Assembly (NCBI GenBank): GCA_012845835.1
Contig: JABAKD010000028.1
Span: 2,250,742 to 2,314,741 of the forward strand
Direction of reading: 5' to 3'
From: Undaria pinnatifida
Taxonomy: Eukaryota; Sar; Phaeophyceae; Laminariales; Alariaceae
DNA: 64,000 nt
A model generated the notes under the pieces. It did no database searches. It was not told the DNA's origin and saw only the letters and a list, made by a program, of their open reading frames with translations. Numbering within the stretch: position 1 is the first letter of the stretch; each line of letters begins with the position of its first letter. Made by a program: the position numbers and the translations under genes. Positions 10,501 to 20,770 of the stretch are shown here, one piece after another.

Positions 10501-13380
10501 TGCCGGGTCTAACTCGATTTTCCGACGTAACTGATTGCATTCCCTATCCCCGGTATATTAGAAATAAGTGGAAACCCCTGAAACTGAACAGGACACTGCA
10601 TTCCGTTGTCCAACGGTCAATCACCATTGCCTTTATAGAAATTCGAAAGCAAAAACGTACGGGCATTTTGTGGTGTAGCCTTTCCGTGTAATACTGGGTA
10701 TACTGAAGAAGCAGTGGAATTCGGGGATCTTTTTGAATCATCCCCGTTATATGCCGTGACTTTCGTACGTAATTTCATGAGCTGATTTTACGTATTTACG
10801 CGTAATGGGGAACCCTGAATCGCCGTAACCGTCATTCCTGGTTTTATTGTACTTCGCGACAGAGCTAAGCTTGGAAGGCCTGCTAACCCCGGACGAACTG
10901 GCAGCAGAGGTGGGCCACGATTTCCACGAAATGAGCTCGAAAGTGGAGAAGTGCGATGGTGCTGAGGCGGTGACGGCGCGTCTCAAGAACATCGGCATCC
11001 CCCAGGTGAAAAACAGGCTGCAGCACACCAAGTTATGCAAGACCGAGATCCTCGAATTGTAGTGCATGCAGGTGTTACTAGAGACTCGAGCAGCAAGGGT
11101 GTTAAACTTTCATCAACACGACATTGTGTGCTATGGTGTTTGTTGCGTTACTTTTGTTTTTCGGTCCTGTGTTTCTGTTTTCGGATACTATACCGCAATC
11201 GCTCATAGGTTTTGGCTGATGCGATCTTCAATGTGGTCCCTGGTTTGTGGCGGGGTGTGAATTAGATACTCGCGTTCGCTCGGAATAAATGTCACTTCAA
11301 CTCGAACGGTCACAATCAGTTGCCGCGATTGATGTCAAACAAAACTTGAGCCTGGTCTGGTCACACGTCATCCGTTGAGAGTCGAGGCGCGAAGTGCCCA
11401 CCTCCTCCCCCAAGCCCCCTCCCCTGCTGAGGTTGGCGTTGGTTGGCAACGACGCTGTAAAACACGCCCCTCACTACGTGAGCTAGACCACCAGAGTACC
11501 TTTTTCTTTTCTCGTTTTTATGTTTTGACTGTAACCGAGATGGCGGTCGAGTGAAATCATATTGTGCGCACGGGGGGTTATATGACGTAGTGTAGATAGG
11601 GTAAGGCACCCACGAAGACATAGTATGCCCATTGCTGTCTTTAGAAGTGGCCACACCTGAAAATAAATATATTATTTCGAAGCCGCTATCTATATGCAAG
11701 AAAGTACGCACAACGTGTGGAAGTCCGCCTGGCAATGGTTTTGATTAGGATGCAGTTCACTCTTCATGAAAGACTGATTCTACGATAGCCCCCCCCCAAA
11801 CCAGCGTTTTTCTTTAACGAACGTTTAATGGCTGCTCGACACGAGGAAGGATGCTATGAAAAATACAATCTTCAAATATTTTCTTGCTTGCAAAGAACTG
11901 TCGAACTATCTATGATGTCGGGGGGGCAAGGGGCCCCGTATTTCAGGAGATACGGCCGGGATCTGTTTCCAAAACCGGCGAATTCGTTAAAGAAATGTTG
12001 GGGGGGCTACCGTAGACCGTCTCGAAACTTGCCGAGCACCTCATGCTGCTTCGCGCTTGGTGAACGCAATGCGTGCCTGATCGGTGACCACCCGACGTGC
12101 TTCGTTTTGGCATCGTAAGGATGCGAGGGTCAGTGGTGATATGACTTCGGCTTTTCATGAAATGAGCCCCCCCACCCCCCTCCCACCCACCGTGTGACCC
12201 GTCGAACATACCACAATACTTCGTGCTTGGTGCAAGCAATATCTGCCGGGTCGGAGAAACTCGACGTGCGCCGTCCCGACATTGTGTGGGGGTCTATGAT
12301 ATTAAAACTCTGGCCGTGCATGACCCCCGCACCCCCCCCCCATCTCCTGTCTGCTTTGGGCGCATGAAACGGTTTAGGGCATCGCAACCTCGAGCTCGTC
12401 AGCGGCGGTGAGCCTCAAGCGACTAAACCACGGGGGGCTGTTCGAACGCATGGAATGCATCGTCACTGGAGATGACCCGGAGGTAAATGTGTGTTTCTGA
12501 CTACAACAAATGGTGCACCGGTTTTTAGTCAAGTTTATATTTTCCATCGCTACTGCTGTTGCTTTTCAGATCTAGTAGGAGGTTGTACCCTTAGCGATCT
12601 TCTGGACAAGCCGTGGTCACCCAGGTCGTCCCTCCTCCCCGCTCGACAGGGGTAATTATTCTCATCGCGCATAGGGTTCGGCATTCATTCCCACTGCCCT
12701 TTGATATTGATCGAACGTGGCCAACTCTTGCTCTCACACTTTCGGCAACCTTGGAACAAACAACCACCGAGGTAGTCGCTGGCAAAGCCGCCCCCGGCAT
12801 CTACGTGGCTGCCATTTGGTCGCAAACGCTTCTGTGAAAGTATCCTTGCCGGCACGTATGCCCCACTTTCCTCTCTTTTGGAACCGTACGTACCTCATCA
12901 CAATTCCCTGGGCTTTTCACAGGTCATGACCCGACCGGCGGATCGGGCCAGAATATTTTCATAACCTCGAAGGTTGAACCCGATCGGGTCGGGCCGGGTC
13001 AAGAGGTCTCCTCCTTGTTAGAACCGTACGGGCCTCATCATAATTTTGAGTTTCCCCCGTTTGGAACATACCGCATCATAATGTTCTCCCTTTGGAACCC
13101 TTTCACCACCCAGGTAGTACAGGGCAAGCCGGCCCCAGATATCTACATCGCCGCCGCGAGGCGGTTGGGCCTTGACCCTCGAGAGTGTCTTGCCTTTGAA
13201 GATGCCTTGGCGGGAGTTCGATCGGCGAAGGCGGCCGGCATGTTCGTTGTTGCGGTTCCCGATAAACGTCTAGACAAGGGACCATTTGTGGAGGCTGGTG
13301 CTGACGTGGTACTTGAATCGTTGAGCAAGTGGGATCATTTAGAGTGGAGGTTAGAGCCAGACACGGCCGGCCGAAGTTGA
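7571..13380 (+). CDS. HAD-superfamily phosphatase, HDHD1/pseudouridine-5'-phosphatase-like
   Basis: Five exons join in frame: 7571-7622, 9888-10028, 10863-11005, 12378-12482 and 13114-13380, giving 235 aa, close to the roughly 230 aa usual for this family. HAD motif I is split by intron 1: VFDLDG|TLLDTE, with nucleophile D15 and general acid D17. The helical cap (about 20-90) contains WKIKQKILGL and LTPDELAAE. Motif II is IATSSSS (T116). The segment FERMECIVTGDDPE leads into motif III K152 (QGKPAPDIY) and motif IV FED (E176, D177). These are the residues needed for Mg-dependent hydrolysis of a small phosphomonoester through an aspartyl-phosphate. The substrate (5'-phosphopseudouridine or another sugar phosphate) cannot be fixed from sequence. 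Donors GTGAGC, GTGAGG, GTGAAA, GTAAAT; acceptors CAG, CAG, TAG, CAG; phases 1, 1, 0, 0. The ATG at 7571 is the start that leads straight into motif I. There is no transit peptide, so it is probably cytosolic. Degenerate copies of exon 5 flank the true one. Confidence 0.9.
10470..10600 (+). repeat. Dispersed CCCTATCCCCGGTAT repeat, copy 3 (partial)
   Basis: CCCTATCCCCGGTATATTAG at 10542 with nearby GTAACT and GTGGAAACCCCT matches the blocks at 2825 and 4440. It lies in HAD intron 2. Confidence 0.45.
12595..12760 (-). mobile_element. Diverged tRNA-derived SINE, reverse orientation, in HAD intron 4
   Basis: Read on the minus strand this follows the body of the SINE at 49607 and 55848. Shared words on the plus strand are TTCTGGACAAGCCGTGGTCA, then CTCCTCCCCG, ATCGCGCATAGGGTTC, CCCACTGC, and CCAACTCTTGCTCTCACACT. 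The tRNA head is missing. Short pieces of only the 3' end (CTGGACAAGCCGTGG) also occur at 10193 and 13549. Confidence 0.7.
12764..12913 (+). pseudogene. Degenerate partial copy of HAD exon 5, upstream
   Basis: ACCACCGAGGTAGTCGCTGG and the codons after it repeat the acceptor region and first dozen codons of exon 5 (translated VVAGKAAPGIYVAA against VVQGKPAPDIYIAA), then similarity stops. The CAG of the true acceptor is GAG here. A second shared word, GGAACCGTACGTACCTCATC (12880), recurs before the true exon at 13020, so a block of intron was copied as well. Confidence 0.7.
12909..13012 (+). repeat. GGGTC-rich intron repeat, copy 1
   Basis: It begins GGGCTTTTCACAGGTCATGA, continues with multiple CGGGTC words and ends near GTCAAGAGGTCTCC. 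The same opening, GGGCTTTTCACGGGTCATGA, begins a block in the ABCG intron at 61744. Non-coding. Confidence 0.6.
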
Positions 13381-13594
13381 TTGCTAGTAGAGAAACGCGT
13401 TTCGGGCGGAAGTGGTTTGACTCACCATATAACACGCATGACAGCACACCTTTAACCCCTACCAGTTTTTTTTTTTTTTTTTCAATCATCGCTTTTGCTC
13501 TCCAACTCAACCCGTGATAGCTTTTACCCCTCAACGTCTTTCTGGACAAGCCGTGGCCACAGGCTCTGTTTTGGACCATCACTTTATTACCGGG

Positions 13595-13850
13595 GGTACG
13601 TCGAATACCACACCCGCTACGAAGGTACGCTAGGCTCTCGAGATTGTTTTGCTTTCAAAGACGCCTTAGCGGGAGTTCGATCGGCGAACGCTGCCGACAC
13701 GTTTGTTGCTGCTTCGGTTCCTGATATGCGTCTAGACAAAACAGCTGTTTGTTGAGGCTGGTGCTGACGTCGTGCTGGCATCGTTAGGCAAGTGGGACCA
13801 TTCGGAATGGATTGGGCTAGGCACGGGCGATCGAAGTTGATTGGTCGGTA
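13595..13850 (+). pseudogene. Degenerate copy of HAD exon 5, first downstream
   Basis: This is a near full-length copy of exon 5 and its 3' flank. DALAGVRSA, the VPD and RLDK words, then GAGGCTGGTGCTGACGT, AAGTGGGACCATT and the flank GATCGAAGTTGATTG are all present. It has frameshifts (for example near 13745, where the frame ends at TGA 13753-13755), and the motif IV region reads FKDA instead of FEDA. It lies after the true stop codon and is not expected to be translated. Confidence 0.8.
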
Positions 13851-14029
13851 GAGTTAGTTACAAAGAGTTGATTGACCGAGAAAGATGCTAGCAGAGAGAT
13901 GATTGGTATGGACAGCTCATCGTAGAGGAACGTGCAGGTGCAAGTGGTCTGGCTTACCGTACAACGCATGTGATAGCACAACCGGTGGCCGTTTTTTTGG
14001 TTTTGCTTCTCGACTATCGCTTTATCACC

Positions 14030-14275
14030 GGGGGTACGTTGAATACCTCACGCCTGCTACGAAGGCACACTTGGCCCCCTGGAACGTCTTGCCTTCGAAG
14101 ACGCTTTGGCGGGGGTGCAATTGGCAAAAGCTGCCGGCATTTTGTTTGTTGCGGTTTCTGATAAACACCGAGGCCGTTCGTAGAGACTTGTGTTGACGTG
14201 CTAGAATCGTCAAAAATGGGATATTTTGAGAGTGGCTGGCTTGAGCAAGGCACGGCCGGCCGAAGTTGATTGGTC
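14030..14275 (+). pseudogene. Degenerate copy of HAD exon 5, second downstream
   Basis: A further, more decayed copy: CGTCTTGCCTTCGAAGACGC, GGCGGGGGTGCAATTGGCAAA, GTTTCTGATAAACACCGAGG and the same 3' flank GGCCGAAGTTGATTGGTCGG. Its start shares ACCGGGGGTACGT with the copy at 13595, so these two derive from one another. Frameshifts break it. Confidence 0.75.
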
Positions 14276-16111
14276 GGGGCCAGATATTATGTCGGTTGGC
14301 GGCACTCTTGCCTCTTGACGAACAGCCGTCAAGCAACTTGTCACACTAAAACCAGCAGAGTAGTCCTAGACAGGGTCCAACCTAGACCGTCAACCAAAAT
14401 CTGATCTTCAATCGGGATAGCTGCTATTGATGGCAGGGAGGAGCGTTTCAGGTGTATAACAGCTGGTTTGGCTTACAGGCTGGTTCACGTAAAAAAACAA
14501 AAATGTATTCCCCGGCGAATGTCCACGCCGTTTTTTCGTTTCAGACCATGAAATTGTGCACACGTCTTCCATGTGTCCTTGCAGAGACCCGACCATTTTT
14601 GTTTTTGTTTTGCCTGATACTTCGTCAGTTAAGACTTTTCGGAAAATGTCGACCACCTTAGCCCATTTTTTCAGCGGCGAAAGAATAGAAGAAAACCGCG
14701 GGTCAGACCTCGGGATGGGCATGTAGAACACGTGTGCAATTTTTCAGGGTTTATCTCTCAAAAACGGCGTGGAGATTTAGACTTTTGTTCGTCAGAATGA
14801 GTAAGGCACGTCATTTCCTCCAAATGACTTGGTTTTAGTCTAGGATCCAGTTCTTTCGCCAGATTCTGCTCAGTCAATGAACACAGGGAGGTCAGATTTT
14901 CGAATTTTTGCGCGAAAGATTGTACAGACATGCCTTGGAGTACGTCCAACCGGATCGTGCAAAATGCGGCGCAATTTTCTATTCCGCCCTCGCTGGGAAA
15001 AAGCCTGATTTTTTTTTTAAATAAATGAAGGCCTGTCATTGGTCGATACGAGTTTCGCTCCTAGAGACAACCCGAGGCCGGTCATTTTATTTTTGGCCAT
15101 GTCACCCTCTTCCACTGCTCATGGGGGTCACTTTGATGCCAATTATCCACTCTTTGACTAGATATTACAGTGGTAAAAAGATTTGGGACCATGCAGGGGA
15201 AAACTGCAGCTGTAAAAGGGGCAATTCTGTCGCGGAGCGAAGACATTGTCGGCGGGGTTTTCCGTGGCCGACTGTCCTTAGGAGCAATACCCCTTACGCT
15301 GTATCCATGGGGAAGAACTCAAGGGGAAAAAATCGGCAAGCCTCACGCACACAGCGTGGATAACATGAACCTCTTGCAATGGATGCAGAAAGCGAAAGCT
15401 GATCATGCGAGTAAGATTTCAGCGAAGCTGTGAACGGGATTATCGCGACGAAAAACGGTTTTAAACTAATATTCCCAGGGTCAGCTAAGAGTGGAGGGCT
15501 CAGGTTCGGGTGGGGTCATGGTGCCAAGCGGGAGCAGCGTGCAAGTTTGTGTGCGTGCGTGTGTTGACCATTGTAACATCCCAAAAGCCATTAGTTGGCC
15601 AATGGATGGGTTTTGCCGAATGAGTGGTGAGCTCTCGTACGTCGTGGAAAGATGTAGAGGGTCAATGTTGCGCCGCCTGATGTTTGTAGGCAGCGAGCGG
15701 CATTTGCGCCGGTGGCTCGTAAAATGACAGGAATCGAAAGAATGCACAATCAAAATCAAGCACATCAATCCGTTGGTTTATGCAGCAAAGCAGAACATCT
15801 TGGCAGCGGCCAAAACATTTGTTGCGACGCAATGGGAGTCACTTAGTCGGTCTCAATTGCCCGAAAAGAAAACCCGAAAAATAACACATGTCGATTTGTT
15901 CATGCTTGAATTAACGCGAGGGAGCCAGCAAACCGGACCTAGGACCACCAAAGACTACAAAAAGTCGCCCAGAAAAGCGACTTTCGTGTATATGCTTGGC
16001 ACCCCAAACCCAGCTCGCCCCGAGACAAGCTCTAACCCAAAACGAGCTACGAATACTGCAGTCATCGTCGCAGGCCTAGGTGCAAACGGAGCGCCAGAGT
16101 TTCTCGAACAC
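14276..16111. other. Spacer between HAD and RPL21 genes, no recognised gene
   Basis: The only frames of note are on the minus strand at 14758-15039 (93 codons, containing SFAQKFENLTSLCSL and ELDPRLKPSHLEEM) and on the plus strand at 15170-15433 (87 codons, ending LLQWMQKAKADH). The first has a faint gag-like look but no motif I can name. Neither has convincing splice partners. The 3' end of RPL21 (minus strand) faces into this spacer. Confidence 0.3.
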
Positions 16112-16249
16112 TTAGACAAGGTCGACGAAGGGCAACGCCTGGATGGTCTCCACGACCTGGTCGCCCATCTTCATCACGTGCGCCTCCTTGGGCTGCGTCG
16201 GCGACCGCTTCAGCACCTTCTTCTCTGTAATACAGTGGATTAAGGGGGG

Positions 16250-16280
<31 letters not shown>

Positions 16281-19200
16281 CGGGGGTTGGACGTCAATAT
16301 GTCTGTTATACTGTGAAATTAAGGGCGGGGGGGGGGGGGGGGGGGGGGATTGGATCAGCATTGGATACAGTGAATTATGATCATCACGTGCGCTTCCTCG
16401 GGCTGCCCGAGCACCTTCGTTATGATATCGCAGGGGGGGTGGGAGGGAGATTTGAACGTCAGGGCGTGATACCAGTAATATTTGCGTGGATATTTGTGTT
16501 TAGGCGTTTCACAACGTGATGGTACTGATACCTGGGGTACTTGGTACATTATGCTCATATACAGTATCGCTCAGCAACAAGAAACACCTAGAACGAAAAA
16601 ACAATGTTTGACCTTATTGTGACCCTTGAGCATACGACGATACTACATAATTGGTATATAGGAGTTGGAGTAGCGCTCGCTGTTGAGCATGTTTCATATA
16701 ACCCAAAATATTGACGTCCCCCAAAAAGCGAGCCGTTTGTTCTTTTTGGGTGCTTTCCTATTCGCGGGCCTTTACGACACACGCTTGGAGGTACTAGACT
16801 ATTACGTTTGCTCTATAAGATGCGCTTTTGCCGGCTGGACAACACCCTTACTCCTTCACTCCACCGGAACGACGCTGTATGCAGCCTTGCCGAGCGATAT
16901 ACGAGGGCGGGGGGGGGGGGAAATTGTTGCTTCGATTTTGTTATTAGGTGCGACAGAGCTAGAACTAACGAACCAAGGCGATTTTGGCAACATCAAAACC
17001 ACGACTTGCATTACGTCAACGTAAGATTGCAAGTGGGTCCCTTCGCGGCTGCTCAACAGTTAACCGCAAAGTGTGATCCTCACTTGATTTCCAGTAGCGT
17101 AAAAAAAAACGCAAAAAAAACTAAACGGTAATCATTAGGTAAGTCAAATCCTCTGCAACATGATCCATCTTAATTCCAAGTAGTGTGTCCCTCACACGGG
17201 GTACAGCCTCAAAGGGGTTTACAGTCTTAAATAGCCAAGGTATCTCGCGACGTTATGCAACGTTGTTTCCAACGAGGAGGGCACACCTGGCGGCACACAG
17301 AACCCGTGTGTATATCCCTGCCTGAAAGCAGGATCACCCCCGCGTATGGACACCGAGCAATCCCCGAGGTGCAACAAAACCCAAAACAGTCGGTTACGGC
17401 ACCCTTAGCGTAACACGGAAACTTACTCCTTCTCAAAACAGCAAAAACCATCTCCTTAACCCATTGGAAAAACTATTTAACCGTCGCTCAAACCCATCGA
17501 GGACACATGAAACGGTCATTAAAACACTCCGGAGAAAAAATGTTGCTTAAGCCCATTGGGGACATATTAAACGGCCTCTCAAACCCATCATAAAACTGTA
17601 ACACTCTGTCGCTCAAAACCATCGAAAAGCTGTAAAACCAATGGTTGCAACCCATCGAAAACCCAGACCTCGCTCCGTGAGAGCAACAGAGAGGCGCAAA
17701 CTCACCGCCTCCCTCCCTTGCCGCCTTCTTCGCGGCCTCGTTCTCCTTCACACGCCTCTTCATCTCGTCCCTGCACTTAGACGGGGAAACGTGCTCCACC
17801 CGTACGTGGATCTGCTTGGAGATGATACGACCGTTAACCTGCGAGAAATCCAAAAACAACAAGAGCGCGGAGCAAGATATTCGTCACCCCAAAACGATGC
17901 AACGGATGCCACGGCTGGGAGTGAATCTACGTGGACATGGTGCACCCGTTTACCTGCGAGAATTGCAAAAACAACAGAGAGGAGCGAGAGTAGCGCCTTA
18001 AGAGCTGCATCTTTTTGCTTTGGACAAAACACGTGGAATTGGTGTGGGTTTTCGCGTGAATAAAGGGCAAATTAAACACGAGTTTGACGCATGCTACAAA
18101 CAGCAGGGGTGCCCAAGCACTACAAAAGAGCGGGGCAGTATATAATTAACGTCCAACAGAAATGTTGACACATGCTGCAGTAAGGGTGACCGAACACAAC
18201 AAGAGGGCGGGGCACACCACGACCAACAACAGCGACAACTTACGCACCGCCCTCAAAAACGGCTCAGATACCGATGACATTGGGGTTTGGGTTGCCTTTA
18301 CTCCCGCCTACCAGACAAGGTATGGCATCGTCACGAGCCTGTCCACTTTAGCAGAACGGATGAATTCCAACTATTAACAGTTTGTTCCTAAAACGTGGAT
18401 GCAGCTTCTGAAGAACAAAACGCTAGTTCATACACGCCAACCAGGTTGTGGGCACCGCTAGGGGGCAAGTATACCGCCGAAGCTTACCTGCTTGTTGACG
18501 CGGAGGCCCAAGGAGGTCTTGGTTACGTTGAACACGACACCGGTGCGGCCGTGGTAGTACTTGAACGGCATACCCTTGTGGATGGAAGGGTTGCACTTGA
18601 TGTCCACGTAGTCTCCCCTCTGCAAGCCCAAGCGCGAGGTCCAGCACAACATCGGGCAAGGGTTAGCGAAGCAATCAACGCAAATATGTACGTGCGGCAA
18701 AGACACAACCTTCGTGACAAGCTATTAATTCCTTGAGGACTTCAGAGGGAAAACAAGTCGAGAATAGCCGTCGATTACAGCGTGCGCCACACGAAGCAGT
18801 CCGGGCTGCTGAGGTAAGGGCAGTGTCCGAGCTGGAACCCAAGGAGCTGTACGACAGGGACATAATCTAGACACTTGAGCTGCTGCACGCCCTCCCTACC
18901 GTAGACGGGTGATAACTTTTTGGGGGGGGGGGCTAGGTCGCTGTACCTTGGCCCCAAAGGGTTACTAATGTTCCGGTTTGTACAATTTCTTGGTTTGGAG
19001 GTGTGGCAGAAAAAGCACTACCAGGTATAGAATACCACAGCGCCGTTCGTCGCTGGAAGTTGAAAGGTCGCCCTGCCGGCCATACAATGCCAGCCTCCAC
19101 CACGTACGCATACTCGTTGTGGTCACCAGTCTTTCAATATGAAGATTGCATGTTTTGTTACTAGTGGGTATATATTCATAATGAGCAGCGAATTCGATAT

Positions 19201-20654
19201 TCTAGTTAGCACCGAGACAAAACATATCCTGGACTCCTTTTGAGTTTGACCTGAAGCGTTCGCCAACCACCAACGCATACAAGTTGACGACCGTTACAAA
19301 TCTCATCATGCGAGTTCTTAGTTCTTAGCAACAGCTACGAAACTGTCTGGACAGTGTCGGTCATCCGCAGCACCGTCGCCAACACCGGTACATGGTCACG
19401 AATTTGCATTTCTCGAACGCTGCTGCTGTGTACCAACACTCATCATATAATATCAAGTTTTTAACCAAAGAACGTGTAATGTTGAGGTGTGGACTTTACA
19501 ACTTCAAGCTGCACCCCGAACTGGACCCGGGGTTGTGCTCGCATTAGAAATGCACCGTCACCAGCCAGCAGTCAGCGCTGATAGCTTATTGATAGCTCAG
19601 CGGTTATGACGCCTCTACCATCATACAGAGAGGTGGATGCGTGTCCTGGGGAGAAGGACGTCCACTTTTCCATCGGCAGTGCGGTGCCCCGACGAGGGTA
19701 AAATAATCTAATCAGATTCTCTATTCGTTTACGTCTGGGGCCTGGTCAAGAATTTACCGCCAGTACGGTACTACCAGGTATGGTACTACTAACTGGCTGA
19801 GGGAGCTACAATAACATGTATCGCTGCTCGTATACTTTACTCGTACAAGTATAGTACTTTGATGTTCAACGTTTTGCGTACGTCCTACAATAACGCCTTA
19901 AAACACCACTGAAACCCATCAAAGCGCGCGGCAGCGAGAGAGCGAGAGAGGAGAAAGGGCAACTACTGCGCAAAATAGGTAAAGGGATTTACACACAGTC
20001 CGTTTCTTCTCCTTCGTCATCGAGTCAACCTGCTGACACAGCCAGTACATCAGAACAGACTGGCTGGAGCTCGTATGAGTACCAAGGCTGAACCCTACTA
20101 TTCGTGGTATGTATGATACGAGAACCGCGAAGACGATACATGTACGTCAGACGCAAGGGCTCCCCAAAACAATGAAAAGGCATGAATTGCTGCGAGGCAA
20201 ATATCACATGCTTAACAGGGAACATCCTTCATACACGAGTGCTGTGATACATGCTGTGATACAGTGCTGTGATACCGCTGCTGCAACTACATTGCAGTCT
20301 AACGCCGCCGCGATCGATACTGCTTGGTACTTACTCATATGCCGCAGTTCCCACGATAGAGGCAAGAAAGACAGCCCTACTTCCTATTAATACCAGGTTC
20401 GAGAAAAGACCGCCCTATTTGCTGCCAGATACGTACCAGTACGAACGCATCCATATATACCCCGAATCCCCGACTACAGCAGGACAGAGTGAGTACAGCA
20501 GTGTGCAATGCATGGAGCAGTGCAAGGCATCGGCGAACCTGAAGCTTACCTTGTATTTCCTAAGGTAGATAGAGAGCTCGTTGACTCCGTTCTTGCCGAA
20601 GTCACGCGCGAACATGTCGCGCGTGCGCGCGCGGTAACCGAAAGAGTGCGGCAT
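16112..20654 (-). CDS. RPL21: 60S ribosomal protein eL21
   Basis: Four minus-strand exons: 20654-20550, 18619-18488, 17838-17706 and 16224-16112. Joined they give 160 aa, the same length as human RPL21. Exon 1 starts [15 protein letters not shown]; exon 2 has [19 protein letters not shown] and [14 protein letters not shown]; exon 3 has [17 protein letters not shown] and [14 protein letters not shown]; exon 4 has [15 protein letters not shown] and ends ALPFVDLV. Every block matches the family in order. eL21 is a structural protein of the cytosolic large ribosomal subunit. The start ATG sits in CACCATG, a strong initiation context. Donors GTAAGC, GTAAGC, GTGAGT; acceptors GCAG, GCAG, ACAG; phases 0, 0, 1. 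Intron 1 is 1.9 kb and intron 3 is 1.5 kb with very long G runs. Partial copies of exon 4 (about 16380-16440) and exon 3 (about 17910-18005) lie in the introns. Confidence 0.95.
16243..16348 (+). repeat. Two long G homopolymer runs in RPL21 intron 3
   Basis: Runs of about 35 G (with single C interruptions) and about 24 G flank a 40-bp segment. On the transcribed minus strand these are C runs just downstream of the acceptor-side exon duplication. Such tracts are hard to sequence and their length may be unreliable. Confidence 0.8.
16375..16440 (-). pseudogene. Partial duplicate of RPL21 exon 4
   Basis: Plus-strand word ATCATCACGTGCGCTTCCTC repeats TTCATCACGTGCGCCTCCTT of exon 4. On the minus strand it reads [12 protein letters not shown], against [16 protein letters not shown]. 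The codons for RSPT and the acceptor AG are lost, so this copy should not splice. Confidence 0.75.
17171..17230 (+). repeat. Dispersed CAAGTAG repeat, copy 3
   Basis: TTAATTCCAAGTAGTGTGTC and the following CCTCACACGGGG match copies at 1346 and 4396 in order. It lies in RPL21 intron 3. Confidence 0.4.
17905..18010 (-). pseudogene. Partial duplicate of the 5' edge of RPL21 exon 3
   Basis: Plus-strand TTTACCTGCGAGAATTGCAA and AAAACAACAGAGAGGAGCG at 17951 repeat TTAACCTGCGAGAAATCCAA and AAAACAACAAGAGCGCGGAG at the true intron 2/exon 3 border (17835). Only a few exon codons are kept, but the acceptor CAG (plus-strand CTG) is retained, so it is a possible decoy acceptor. Confidence 0.6.
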
Positions 20655-20770
20655 GGTGGTGCCGGTTGTTTGAGCTGCAAGCACCACCGCAGAAGCAGCA
20701 ATAGCAGCACCACCGGCAGCATCGGCACCAGCAGAAGCAACAACAAACGCACACGAGAATGTTTGCGAGA
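20655..20770 (-). promoter_or_regulatory. RPL21 5' leader, GCT/GGT-repeat rich
   Basis: On the minus strand the 115 bases before the ATG are built of TGCTGCT/TGGTGC words, without an upstream ATG close to the start. Position suggests 5' untranslated region or core promoter. No TATA box or pyrimidine-tract signature of ribosomal protein genes is obvious. Confidence 0.3.
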
